Assembly (NCBI GenBank): GCA_016710075.1
Contig: JADJLO010000028.1
Span: 1-64,000 of the forward strand
Source of the DNA: Acidobacteriota bacterium
GTDB taxonomy: Bacteria; Acidobacteriota; Blastocatellia; RBC074
Direction: 5' to 3'
Length of the DNA stretch: 64,000 nt
Positions 30,187 through 39,261 of the stretch are shown here, piece after piece. How positions within the stretch are numbered: the first letter of the stretch is position 1; each line of letters opens with the position of its first letter. The notes under the pieces were generated by a model that was given only the letters and a program-made list of their open reading frames with translations, searched no databases and was not told the DNA's origin. A program made the translations under genes and the position numbers.

Positions 30187-30999
30187 TTATTTTCCTTTAA
30201 AAACCGGGCGCCGTTTTTCTCCGAAAGCCCTGATGGCTTCGCCGACGTCTTCGGTTGTGAAGCACTGCATGATCCCGTTGATCTCGCCTCTGAGATGGGT
30301 CAAAAGGTCGTTGTCAAACGAGTCTCTCAGCAGTCGTTTGGTGAGTGTCAGGGCGACGGGAGGGCCGCCGGCAATTTGTCCGGCATAGGCTGCGACATCG
30401 TTTGCGAAGCTTGCGGCAGGAAAGACGCGGCCGGCAAGCCCGATTCTCTCCGCTTCATCAGCCCTGATGTCGCGTGCCGTCATGATCAGTTCGGTTGCGC
30501 GAGAGACGCCGACCAGGCGAGGCAGGAAATAGCTGACACCCGCATCCGGCGAGAGGCCGATTCGCAGATATCCCGTACTCATCAGCGCTGCGTCACTCAT
30601 AAGCCTGATATCGGCGGCCAGCGCCAGCCCGCATCCGGCCCCGACCGACGGGCCATTGATCGCTGCGATGACAGGCTTGTCGCAGTTGACGACCGAAAGC
30701 GCCCATCGACCGACCCAGCGCAGATCATCGAGTTTTCCATGCCTTGAATCGCCCTGGCCCTCGCGCGATGCGCTGATGTTTTCAGGCGTCAATTCAAGGC
30801 CCGCGCAGAATCCTCTTCCCGCTCCCGTTATCACCACCACCCGGACTGCATCGTCAACCGATGCCTCATCCAGAGCCAGTGGCAGCTCTTGAGACAGCCT
30901 GACATTGACTGCATTGAGTTTCTCAGGCCGGTTGAGCGTGATCGTCCTCACTCCGTTTTCGCTAGTTTCTATCAATAGATGCTCGTAACTGCTGCTCAT
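30187..30999 (-). CDS. Enoyl-CoA hydratase/isomerase family protein
   Basis: Crotonase-fold protein (270 residues) that acts on an acyl-CoA thioester. It has GAGRGFCAGLEL (oxyanion hole), GPSVGAGCGLALAADIR and LSPDAGVSYFLPRLVG. The position of the second hydratase glutamate reads PDAG, as in isomerases of the PaaG type, so an isomerase role is possible. GGGAG lies six bases before the ATG. It sits in a short operon between a secreted protein of unknown role and an NTF2-like protein. Confidence 0.88.
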   Translation of the reverse strand: MSSSYEHLLIETSENGVRTITLNRPEKLNAVNVRLSQELPLALDEASVDDAVRVVVITGAGRGFCAGLELTPENISASREGQGDSRHGKLDDLRWVGRWALSVVNCDKPVIAAINGPSVGAGCGLALAADIRLMSDAALMSTGYLRIGLSPDAGVSYFLPRLVGVSRATELIMTARDIRADEAERIGLAGRVFPAASFANDVAAYAGQIAGGPPVALTLTKRLLRDSFDNDLLTHLRGEINGIMQCFTTEDVGEAIRAFGEKRRPVFKGK

Positions 31000-31035
31000 T
31001 ATTTTCTCCCTGTTAATTGGTGAAATCGCCAGTCA

Positions 31036-31825
31036 TTATTTTAAACCCGAGTCGCTCAGAAAATAGTCCGATAGTTTGGTTCCGCGTTTATCTTCATCGT
31101 AGAGAGCCGTCAGGACGCTGCTCCAGGGTTTGATCTCTCTGGGCCTGCCGTTGATGACGGCTGCAATATTCGGCTCAAGCTGGATGTGGCCGGCGCTGAC
31201 CTTCTCTTCGTGGACTTTCCACTGGCCGTTGATCTCCCTGCGCAGCACCTCGCCGTAATAAGCCGATAGTTCCTGGAAAAGTCTGGGATCGGTTTGTGCG
31301 GTGGTGTGAGAACCGTGATACCCGCGGATCCATGCATCCAGCCGCTTGATGCTGGCGCTGGAATAATTGAGCCTTGCGCCTCCCAGACGTTTTTCGAGCC
31401 GCGTGATCAGCGCCGGGATGTTATTGACGAACTCACTGCCGTCAGGAATCAGGTCTTCAAGAACGTGATGAGGACGCGCACTCTCCTTCATCGCAAGCTC
31501 CGATTCGTAAAGAAGACCATATCCAGGCACGGCGATGCTTCGGGATTTTTCCTGAAGACCTTACACTTATCGGATAATAAATCTCAAGAACCTGACCGGT
31601 GCTGAGCCTGGTTCTGGAAAACCGGTTTGGCTGATTGCCGAGATTGCCTTCGGTTTGATTGCCCAGCATCCGCTGAGCTTCGTTGAAGTTGATTCGTCTG
31701 GGCGCCGCCGCCCTCGTTCCCGCCCCCGCCCCCGCCCCTGTCCCCGCCATCTGGGCATTCGCCGGGGGCTGATGGTTGATGACGCACACTGCGGATATGA
31801 CAATCAGAAAACGAGTAAAATTCAA
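31036..31825 (-). CDS. Secreted protein of unknown function, frameshifted
   Basis: Not recognised as a known family. AAGGAG at 31832-31837 is six bases before TTG 31825, which begins a clear signal peptide (NFTRFLIVISAVCV...NAQ). A Gly/Ala-rich stretch and NEAQRMLGN follow. At about 31555-31575 the frame changes: VLEIYYP is followed in the next frame by GLQEKSRSIAVPGYGLLYESELAM, and the rest (about 164 residues) continues with many conserved-looking Trp, Tyr and Arg residues. One extra base or two missing bases would join the halves. First gene of the run that continues with the crotonase and NTF2-like genes. Confidence 0.6.
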
Positions 31826-31854
31826 ACCTTGCTCCTTAAGAACTTGTCTTTTAT

Positions 31855-31872
31855 CTTCTACGGTTGTAGAAG
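31855..31872. promoter_or_regulatory. 18-bp palindrome between divergent genes
   Basis: CTTCTAC GGTT GTAGAAG is a perfect 7-bp inverted repeat in the 123-base gap between the divergent secreted-protein and FTCD genes. It could be an operator or a small hairpin. No binding protein can be assigned. Confidence 0.4.
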
Positions 31873-31948
31873 TTCTAGCAGACGGCAGTTTATCAAAAGC
31901 TGCATAGACTGGGGAAATGCCCGCGATTGATTTGATGATAAGAGCCAT

Positions 31949-33634
31949 ATGAACAAAATCGTCGAGTGTGTTCCAAATTTCAGCGAGGGCAGGGAATCGG
32001 CGAGAATCGACCTTCTGGCGAAGGTGATCGAATCCGTTCCCGATGTTTTTGTGCTCGATCGTGAAATGGATGCCGATCATCACCGTTCGGTGATAACCTT
32101 CGCCGGCGAACCTGAAGCAGTGATCGAAGCCGCCGTTCGAGTAGCGGCGACTGCGTCTGAACTGATAGATCTAAACCAGCACAAGGGGCAGCATCCGAGG
32201 ATCGGCGCACTCGATGTTCTTCCATTCGTCCCGATCAAGGGCGTGACGATGGACGATTGCGTCCGGCTGGCCCGTCGCGCCGGCGAGCGCATTGCCGACG
32301 AACTGGGGATACCTGTTTATCTTTACGAACGTGCCGCGACGCGGCCTGACCGCGTGGATATTGCGGATATCAGGCGCGGCGAATTCGAGGCGCTCAAAGA
32401 GGAGATTGCCACCCTCCCCGAACGGATGCCGGATTTCGGCGAGCCCCGGGTTCACCCGACCGCGGGCGCGACTGCAGTTGGAGCCCGCCCACCGCTGATC
32501 GCATACAACATCAACCTGGCATCGGATGATATCTCGATTGCCAAGCGAATCGCCAAATCAATTCGCGGCCGCGACGGCGGTTTGAGATACGTCAAGGCCC
32601 TCGGGATGGAACTCAAAAACCGGCGGCAGGTTCAGGTCTCGATCAATCTCGTCAATTACGAGGCGACGCCGCTCTTCCGTGTGTTCGAGATGGTCAGACT
32701 CGAAGCGGCGAGGTATGGCGTCAACGTAGCGGGCAGCGAAATCATCGGGCTCGTGCCTCAGGCTGCAATCAATGCCTGCGGCGATTATTATCTGCGCATC
32801 GAGAATTTCTCGGAGAATCTGATTCTCGAAAACCGGCTGCAGGCGGAGCTCTCCAAACGCGGAGTGACCTGGGAGCCCCCTCGATCCACGGCCTTGCCGG
32901 ACACGACGGGCACTCAGGTTGCCACCCATCCAGCACCGGCCGTCCCACTCATGTTCGATCTGAAAAAAGCGGTGCAGGCCGTTCCGCTCAAACAGGAGAA
33001 TGACGACGACAGGCTGATGGCGCAATCGCTCGATCAGTTCGCAGCGGAAGTCGCCGAAGGCGAACTGATTCCTGACGGCGCCAATGTCGCGGCCTATGTC
33101 GGCGCGCTTGCGACCTCGCTGGGCACGATGGTGGCAAGCCTGACCATCGGTCATAAAGCGGAAGATGAAGCCGCGCTCCAGAGAATCCTCGAGCAGCTCG
33201 AAGAGTTGGGCGAGGACCTCAAACTTGCAGTCGACGAGGAATCGGAAAGCAGCGCCTCGGTTCTCCACGCAATCGCTCTGCCCCGTGACACGGATGGAGA
33301 AAAGCTCGCCCGCACAACGGCAATTGAAGAAGCCACGAAGAACGCGGTTGCGGTTCCCCTGCGCGTGTCCCAAAATGCGATGGAGGTTCTCGAACTCCTG
33401 AGTGACCTCTCGCAGATTGGCGATCCCCGCGTCTTTGCCGATATGGTCACCGGCGCCCAGATGGCGCTGGCTGCAATGCGTGGAGCCTCATACCACATCC
33501 TTTGCCATCTGCTGTCGATCAAGGATGAGGACTTCAACCGGTTTCGTCGAGCCGAACTCAGCGACCTCGTCACCCGCGGGCAGGAGATCGCTGACGAGAT
33601 CGAGATGTTGTTTTTCAGGGTCTATCCGCGTTAA
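31949..33634 (+). CDS. ftcD: Glutamate formimidoyltransferase / formiminotetrahydrofolate cyclodeaminase
   Basis: Bifunctional enzyme of histidine degradation that transfers the formimino group from formiminoglutamate to tetrahydrofolate, then deaminates it. The first 300 residues are the transferase (IVECVPNFSEGR, DADHHRSVITF, QHPRIGALDV with the catalytic histidine, PVYLYE). From about 355 the cyclodeaminase follows (SLDQFAAEVAEGE, NVAAYVGALATSLGTMVASLT). The loop before it reads PDGANV where most relatives have GGGSV. No hut genes are beside it. It is divergent from the secreted-protein gene. Confidence 0.93.
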   Translation: MNKIVECVPNFSEGRESARIDLLAKVIESVPDVFVLDREMDADHHRSVITFAGEPEAVIEAAVRVAATASELIDLNQHKGQHPRIGALDVLPFVPIKGVTMDDCVRLARRAGERIADELGIPVYLYERAATRPDRVDIADIRRGEFEALKEEIATLPERMPDFGEPRVHPTAGATAVGARPPLIAYNINLASDDISIAKRIAKSIRGRDGGLRYVKALGMELKNRRQVQVSINLVNYEATPLFRVFEMVRLEAARYGVNVAGSEIIGLVPQAAINACGDYYLRIENFSENLILENRLQAELSKRGVTWEPPRSTALPDTTGTQVATHPAPAVPLMFDLKKAVQAVPLKQENDDDRLMAQSLDQFAAEVAEGELIPDGANVAAYVGALATSLGTMVASLTIGHKAEDEAALQRILEQLEELGEDLKLAVDEESESSASVLHAIALPRDTDGEKLARTTAIEEATKNAVAVPLRVSQNAMEVLELLSDLSQIGDPRVFADMVTGAQMALAAMRGASYHILCHLLSIKDEDFNRFRRAELSDLVTRGQEIADEIEMLFFRVYPR

Positions 33635-33644
33635 ATTGTTCGAA

Positions 33645-33672
33645 AACCGGATTACGAAACAGACGGAATAAT
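33645..33672. repeat. Single GATTACGAAACAGACG unit
   Basis: CCGGATTACGAAACAGACGG just after the FTCD stop matches the outer segment of the larger repeats at 4850 and 37566. No opposite arm is present. Confidence 0.6.
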
Positions 33673-33697
33673 TGTTTAAAACCGAGAGGTTCAACTG

Positions 33698-35473
33698 ATG
33701 TCGTTGCGAAAACTTACTTCTTCGTTTCTCAGTCTGTCGCTGTTCGTTGCGCTGATTGCGGCGCCGTCGTCGCCTGCGTTTGCTCCTGTGCCTGCGGCAT
33801 TAATGCCGACAGCCCGTGCATACCGGGCAGCCTCGCGACCGCCTGTGCGGGGCAGATACGGCATGGTCTCATCCGTCAGCGAGATTGCCTCACAGACTGG
33901 AGCGGAAGTGCTCAAACGCGGGGGGAACGCCATTGACGCGGCCGTGGCTGTTGGACTGGCTCTTTCAGTCGTCTGGCCGTCGGCCGGCAATCTCGGCGGC
34001 GGAGGTTTTATGGTCATTCGCCTGGCGAACGGTAAGGCTACCACGATCGATTATCGCGAGATGGGACCGGCCCGCGCTCATCGCAACGTCTATCTCGATA
34101 AAAACGGCGAATACATCGATGAATCATCGACCTACGGCCACATGGCTTCAGGTGTCCCGGGAACAGTCGCCGGCCTCTCGTATGCCCTCGAAAAATACGG
34201 CACTCTGAAATGGGCCGATGTCGCGGAACCCTCCAGAAAACTCGCTGCCGACGGCTTCCCGGTGTGGCATCAGCTTGAAAGAAGCCTCAAAGGCGCCGAG
34301 CGCCAGCTTTCACGCTATCCTGAAACGAAGCGCATCTTCCTCAGAGACGGCAAGCCTTACGAAGCGGGCGAGATCTTCAGGCAGCCCGAACTGGCTGCGA
34401 CCTTCGAGCGAATGATCAAGAATGGGCCGAAGGATTTCTATACCGGCAAAACCGCCAGGTTGATTGAGGAAAGCATGCGCCGGGCCGATAAAGGCGGAAA
34501 ACCCTGGATGACCATGGATGATCTCGCCAATTACAGGCCCGTCGAGCGCGAGCCTCTGAGAACCACCTATCGCGGCCATGAAATCATCACCATGCCGCCG
34601 CCGTCTTCAGGCGGAGTCGCGATGATCGAGATGCTCAATATCCTCGAAAGATATGACCTCAGATCCATGGGAGCCGGATCTTCGAAATCGACTCATTATC
34701 TGGTCGAAGCCATGCGCCGAGCTTTTGCCGACAGAGCCGAATACCTTGGCGATCCCGACTTCGTCAAAGTGCCTGTCGCCGGACTTATCTCAAGGAAATA
34801 TGCCGATCATCTCGCGACAACGATTAACCCCGATCAAGCCTCGACCTCGGAATCGGTAAAACACGGCAATCCCGCTCCCTATGAATCGGACGAGACCACT
34901 CATTTCACCGTGGTCGATAAGGACGGCAACGTCGTCACCAATACCTATACGCTCAATGACAGCTACGGAAACAAGATCACCGTTGAGGGCGCGGGATTCC
35001 TGCTCAATAACGAGATGGATGATTTTGCTCCGAAACCCGGTTCGCCCAATTTTTACGGCCTGATACAGGGAGAATCCAATGCCGTTGCCGCACGCAAGCG
35101 GCCGCTTTCGTCCATGACTCCGACCATCGTTCTCAAAGACGGTAATTTGTGGTTCGCCGTGGGCAGCCCCGGCGGTCCGACCATCATCAACACCGTGACT
35201 CAGGTGATCATCAACATCATCGATTACGGCATGGATATTCAGCAGGCCATCGACTGGCCTCGCGTTCATCATCAATGGATGCCCGATGAGATCAGGTATG
35301 AACCTTTCGGCCTCGCGCCCGATGTCATTACGCGCCTGCTTCAGATGGGTCACAAGCTGACAGATAAGCCCAGACATATGGGAGATGCCGAAGGCATCAT
35401 GATCGAGGATAAGACGACCATCCGCCTCGGCGGCAGCGATCCCAGACTCGACGGCAAATCGGTTGGGTATTAA
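33698..35473 (+). CDS. ggt: Gamma-glutamyltransferase
   Basis: Periplasmic Ntn-hydrolase (591 residues) that splits or transfers the gamma-glutamyl group of glutathione and similar peptides. A signal peptide (FVALIAAPSSPAFA) is followed by GNAIDAAVAVGLALSVV and GNLGGGGFM. The self-cleavage site is ETTHFTVVDKDGN, with the threonine of TTHF as nucleophile. SSMTPTIV and GSPGGPTIINTV are the late substrate-binding motifs. It lies on the same strand as FTCD, 63 bases downstream; both handle glutamyl groups. Confidence 0.95.
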   Translation: MSLRKLTSSFLSLSLFVALIAAPSSPAFAPVPAALMPTARAYRAASRPPVRGRYGMVSSVSEIASQTGAEVLKRGGNAIDAAVAVGLALSVVWPSAGNLGGGGFMVIRLANGKATTIDYREMGPARAHRNVYLDKNGEYIDESSTYGHMASGVPGTVAGLSYALEKYGTLKWADVAEPSRKLAADGFPVWHQLERSLKGAERQLSRYPETKRIFLRDGKPYEAGEIFRQPELAATFERMIKNGPKDFYTGKTARLIEESMRRADKGGKPWMTMDDLANYRPVEREPLRTTYRGHEIITMPPPSSGGVAMIEMLNILERYDLRSMGAGSSKSTHYLVEAMRRAFADRAEYLGDPDFVKVPVAGLISRKYADHLATTINPDQASTSESVKHGNPAPYESDETTHFTVVDKDGNVVTNTYTLNDSYGNKITVEGAGFLLNNEMDDFAPKPGSPNFYGLIQGESNAVAARKRPLSSMTPTIVLKDGNLWFAVGSPGGPTIINTVTQVIINIIDYGMDIQQAIDWPRVHHQWMPDEIRYEPFGLAPDVITRLLQMGHKLTDKPRHMGDAEGIMIEDKTTIRLGGSDPRLDGKSVGY

Positions 35474-35500
35474 ATGACGAAGAGTGTCTCGCTACTACAG

Positions 35501-35546
35501 AAAGTTTAAAGTTCAAAGTTCAAAGTCTAAAGTCTAAAGTTCCAAG
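35501..35546. repeat. AGTTTAA/AGTCTAA heptamer tract, single arm
   Basis: Six tandem heptamers (AGTTTAA, AGTTCAA, AGTCTAA variants) shortly after the gamma-glutamyltransferase stop. No inverted partner is found in the following 280 bases, where no gene is recognised either. Confidence 0.7.
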
Positions 35547-35828
35547 ACGCCAAAACAGAAAATAGCCTGAATGTGAAAAGTCCGATAGTTGAATGACATA
35601 CCACTCCCCCTTGGGATAAACACCGTCTTAACCACACCGTTAGCATCAGTAAATTCAAAGAAGTGAGAACGATAGTTGAATTATGAGGGAAAGAACGGAC
35701 ATATTAATCTATCGAGCGACCTGAAATCCTACACTTTTCAATTCCCTGAAAATTGTAAATTCAGCCGGGATTTGTCTAAGTCAAACATCCTCACCATCAT
35801 CCGATCGCACTTAACATATCCCTGATAC
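35547..35828. other. A/T-rich intergenic region without a recognised gene
   Basis: No reading frame of note. The pair GATAGTTGAATGACA (35583) and GATAGTTGAATTATG (35670) is a short direct repeat whose meaning is not clear. The region leads to the sigma-54-type promoter at 35829. Confidence 0.4.
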
Positions 35829-35844
35829 TGGCACATTCATTGCA
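35829..35844 (+). promoter_or_regulatory. Sigma-54 (-24/-12) promoter
   Basis: TGGCACATTCATTGCA has GG and GC exactly ten bases apart, matching the RpoN consensus TGGCAC-N5-TTGCA. It lies 60 bases before the response-regulator start, giving a predicted leader of about 50 bases. No enhancer-binding regulator gene is in the window. Confidence 0.7.
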
Positions 35845-35903
35845 TAGAAATGGTCACTTTTGCGGACAAAGCCATTTTTGTATGGTTTGGGAGGGCGGCG
35901 TTC

Positions 35904-36302
35904 ATGACGAACGGAAGCTATAAAATTTTAATTGTGGAAGATGATCAAAATTTAAGGGTCACGTTGACCGAGTTGATCAGGCTCGAAGGCTACAGTGTGC
36001 TCACAGCGCGAGATGGTGACGAGGGGTTTGCCCAGGCGATCGAGCATCAGCCGGACCTGATAATTACGGATTTGAACATGCCGGTGGTCGATGGAGTCGA
36101 GATGGCTCAGATGATTCGCCGGGAGAATGGGAAGGTTAGGGCCGTCCCCATCATTGCGCTCAGCGCGAACCTGAACGGGTATCAACTTCCCGAGAAGGTG
36201 AATTCCGGAATCGACCGGTTCGTCGATAAATCATTGGGGAATCGCCAGATTCTCATGACCACCATCAAATCATTCCTCGTCTGTTCAGACATCACGCTTT
36301 AG
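35904..36302 (+). CDS. Single-domain response regulator (CheY-like)
   Basis: Receiver domain of about 132 residues with no output domain. It has the acidic pair VEDD, the phospho-acceptor aspartate in DLIITDLNMPVVDG, a serine in ALSAN for the switch and the lysine in VDKS. ATG at 35904 follows GGGAGG by about nine bases and is preferred over 35850. It may relay a phosphate or act through a partner protein. It is transcribed from a likely sigma-54 promoter. No histidine kinase is adjacent. The 3' end overlaps the convergent NTPase gene by 11 bases. Confidence 0.88.
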   Translation: MTNGSYKILIVEDDQNLRVTLTELIRLEGYSVLTARDGDEGFAQAIEHQPDLIITDLNMPVVDGVEMAQMIRRENGKVRAVPIIALSANLNGYQLPEKVNSGIDRFVDKSLGNRQILMTTIKSFLVCSDITL

Positions 36303-36870
36303 AGGGATCTCCAGACAAAATACCTGATTTTAAGGCCTGGTAATATTCCGGGTGAATGAACCTGAGCAGTGCGAAGGTGACGGCCGGGCGATAAAGTTCA
36401 AGCCTGGTGACGCGATTATCCGAGAGTATGCCAATGGCGCCCTCATTCTGTTTTGAATTGGACCTTCCGAAGAAATGATCGTCGGCGTCTCCGAGTTCCA
36501 TGCCGTCTCTGACCAGAATGGCCACGCCTTCGGGCAGCAAAAATCTGCCGGTCTGACCCATGCCGATCGATCCAGCGCGGTCGATGATAACCACCCAGGC
36601 ATATGCCCACATCCCTTCGTGAGTGTCCAGAACGCCCCCCTCAATCCCGACACCAAAACCGGCTTCAGGCAGGTTGTCGATCGCCTGACGCGCCCGGTTC
36701 AGAGCCCCTGTCAACATCTCTTCGTCGGAGACCGGTTGATGGCTCACGCCTGATGAGGTCGGCACTCCAACCACACGGGCATCTTTACAATACTGCCTCA
36801 CCGATTCAGCAACACACCCGATCTTTACGGGATTTTCAGAGCCCACAGCAAAAACTGATTCAGAATTCAT
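36292..36870 (-). CDS. Inosine/xanthosine triphosphatase (YjjX/DUF84)
   Basis: House-cleaning NTPase (192 residues) that removes ITP/XTP, which arise from deaminated purines. It has GSENPVKI at the start, SSGVSHQPVSDEEML, GFGVGIEGGV and the tail LRFIHPEYY, as in YjjX proteins. It converges on the response-regulator gene with an 11-base overlap of the stop regions. Confidence 0.88.
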   Translation of the reverse strand: MNSESVFAVGSENPVKIGCVAESVRQYCKDARVVGVPTSSGVSHQPVSDEEMLTGALNRARQAIDNLPEAGFGVGIEGGVLDTHEGMWAYAWVVIIDRAGSIGMGQTGRFLLPEGVAILVRDGMELGDADDHFFGRSNSKQNEGAIGILSDNRVTRLELYRPAVTFALLRFIHPEYYQALKSGILSGDPSKA

Positions 36871-37012
36871 AATTTGATCGAACTTGATTTTGAGATATTG
36901 ATATGATGAAACAAATGCCTATGACTTAATATATCTATTCATTTGCAGGAGTGATGAACGCTAACATGAAAATCGGTGTCGTAAAAGCAGATAGAACCTT
37001 GAGGCCAGTGTC

Positions 37013-37699
37013 ATGAGGATTATTGATTTACATCCGGGCTACGATCAGATCATTCAGCATATTGCCGAAATGCTCGTGGATTCCTTCAATGAGCACTCGC
37101 CGGATGCATGGCCGACGATGGAATCCGCTCTGGAAGAAGTCGGCGAATCATTCGGCGAAGACAGGATCAGCCGGGTTGCGGTCGATGACAGTGGGACGGT
37201 CATGGGCTGGGCCGGCGCCATCAAAACCTACGACGGAAACGTCTGGGAACTGCATCCACTGGTGGTGAGCGCCAATGCAAGGGGGCACAGCATTGGTCGT
37301 ACGCTGGTGGAAGATATTGAAAATCAGGTGTTCGAGCGCGGCGGGCTGACTCTGTGGGTCGGATGCGATGATGAGGACGGCCTGACTTCAGTCGGTGGCC
37401 TGGATCTTTATCCAAATCCGCTGGAGCATCTTTCAAAAATCAGAAACCTCGCCGCTCATCCCTTTGAGTTTTACCAGAAACTGGGATTCGTCATCGTCGG
37501 TATCATGCCCGATGCCAACGGACCGGGGAAGCCCGATATCTATCTGGCAAAACGCATTTCAGGAAGAGAGGGAAGAGAGAGAGAGAGATTACGAAACAGA
37601 CGAAATAAACGAAACAAACGGAAAAAACTTAAAAGCTATCTGGCTGGTGATTTTCAATTGAATTGTCAATCAAGAACCATGGCTGAGCCGGCAAATTGA
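37013..37699 (+). CDS. GNAT acetyltransferase resembling aminoglycoside 6'-N-acetyltransferase AAC(6')-I
   Basis: Residues 1-183 form a GNAT fold close in pattern to Enterococcus AAC(6')-Ii: WELHPLVVSANARGHSIG (acetyl-CoA loop), DLYPNPLEHLSKI, LAAHPFEFYQKLGFVIVG, DANGPGKPDIYLAKRI. This suggests it could acetylate aminoglycosides or other amines, but resistance is not shown, and chromosomal relatives often have other roles. From about residue 184 the protein is strongly basic (GREGRERERLRNRRNKRNK) and is encoded by a repeat arm, so the original stop was probably lost when the element arrived. No other resistance gene is near. Confidence 0.82.
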   Translation: MRIIDLHPGYDQIIQHIAEMLVDSFNEHSPDAWPTMESALEEVGESFGEDRISRVAVDDSGTVMGWAGAIKTYDGNVWELHPLVVSANARGHSIGRTLVEDIENQVFERGGLTLWVGCDDEDGLTSVGGLDLYPNPLEHLSKIRNLAAHPFEFYQKLGFVIVGIMPDANGPGKPDIYLAKRISGREGRERERLRNRRNKRNKRKKLKSYLAGDFQLNCQSRTMAEPAN

Positions 37700-37754
37700 C
37701 TCCCCCCAGATATTTTTCGTTTATTTCGTCTGTTTCGTACTCTCTCTTCCTTTC
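37566..37754. repeat. Inverted repeat of the GATTACGAAACAGACGAAATAAACG unit
   Basis: Left arm about 37566-37627 (GAGAGAGATTACGAAACAGA, then CGAAATAAACGAAACAAACG) and right arm about 37709-37754 (TTTTTCGTTTATTTCGTCTG, then TTTCGTACTCTCTC) are reverse complements. The loop of about 80 bases is unique. The left arm encodes the tail of the GNAT protein; the right arm ends at the DUF1501 stop codon. Confidence 0.85.
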
Positions 37755-39228
37755 TACGGAATTTTGCGGCCACCGCCGCGGCTGCCCATTGCCGGTCTTG
37801 GATGGAGGTCTCTCGGGAAGAGTTCGAGAATCGGGTACCAGGCGCCGTCATTGGCGAATGGGACGTACTCAAAGCCGCGTCCGAATGGGTCGTCGCGACG
37901 GATGGTCAGGTAGTTGATGCCAAGGGCGGAATAGATTGTCGCGGCGATATCCTCGTATCTGGCCGGACGACCCTGAGACCATCCCGGATCCTTGACCGTG
38001 CTTCCGTCGGCAGTCGTTTCGCCGATGATCTTGCCGCCTGAAACCCCACCGCCTGCAAAGACAGCGAAGTGCTGGAAGAAATGATCGCGCCCATCCTGAT
38101 TTGTCAGGGCTCCGACGGTGCGTCCGAATTCCCCCATGGCGACGATCAGAGTCTCATCGAGCAGCGTGCCGCCGTTGAGTCCCGGAGCCGCCGAGAGATC
38201 GGTGATCAGATTTGCCAGCCCCTTGTCCAGGGCCGTAGCCTGAGGATAGATGCCTGCAGCCGTGTCGTAGATATCCTGGTGATTGTCCCAGCCACCGAAA
38301 TTGATCTGAATATAGCGGGTGCCGAAGTCGCCTTTAAGGAGATTGCGGGCAACGATGCAGGAATTCCCGAAATTGGAGCTTCCGAAGCGCTGCTGCTCAT
38401 CGGCGGCGAATTTGAATGCCGCATCGATCGCAGGGTCATACATCATCTGTTTTCCGCGATCGTAGAAGCCTCCCATGGTTGTCACGTCACTGCCGAGCGG
38501 CGAGTTGCTGCGCAGTCGGGAGTCGATCGACTGCAGGACCGAATATCGGGATTCGAAGGTCGACTGGCCGTCTGCGTTCGAAAGACTGCCAAGTCCGGTT
38601 GCCGCGGGCTGGACATCGAACGGCGAGTAGAGGCCGTTGAAATATCCGGCGCCGACGATATCTCCGTTGGTATTGAGTGAGGTAAATACCGGGAGTTTTT
38701 GATTCGGTTTCCGCTGAGGCTCGAATTCGAGGGCGACGACGCTTCCCATATTCGGCGCCACCTTGCCGAGCGCCGACGTCGGACTTTGAGCGATCTGAGC
38801 CCATGTCTGCTGCAGCGGGTGCACAAGCGCCGGTGCGCGCATGCTCCTGACTATGGCCAGTTTGCTCAACTGGTTTGCCAGGTTCGGCATCAGTCCCTGA
38901 GGGAACATGACTCCGTTGTAGCTGGTCGGATTGAAATCCGCGGGAGTCCATGCGCCGACCTTGAGATCGAATGTGTCGGTGTGACTGGGAGCTCCCTGCA
39001 GCAAGATGAAAATGCAGTTCTTGCTTTGCCGACCAGATGCAGATCGGCGACTGGGGCGGCCTTGACCTCGGTTTTGATCAATGAGCTGAGAAAATAGCCG
39101 CTCACGCCCGATCCCGCGAGCTTGAAGAAGTCTCTCCTGCCAAGTGCCGGGCCGGTAAGCACTGAGTTAGCCGATCGCTCCGGTTTGCAGATTTCGCATT
39201 CGTGTCCGTGTTTCGTGTGATTCGCCAT
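37754..39228 (-). CDS. DUF1501 (sulfatase-like) protein with Tat signal, frameshifted
   Basis: Exported protein of about 490 residues of the DUF1501 family, related to the alkaline phosphatase/sulfatase fold. The N-terminus has a Tat motif (RRDFFKLAGSGVSGYFLSS). Near 39020-39032 the frame changes: HLVGKA is followed by NCIFILLQGAPSHTDTFD in the next frame, consistent with one missing base. The rest reads on normally (GEFGRTVGALTNQDGRDHF, GGGVSGGKIIGETTADG). GAGAGG precedes the ATG at 39228. It lies 33 bases after the DUF1549 gene, a common pair in Planctomycetota and Acidobacteriota; the partners may act on polysaccharides, but the reaction is not established. Confidence 0.85.
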
Positions 39229-39261
39229 ATTGATACCTCTCTGGTCCGATGAATGATCAGC

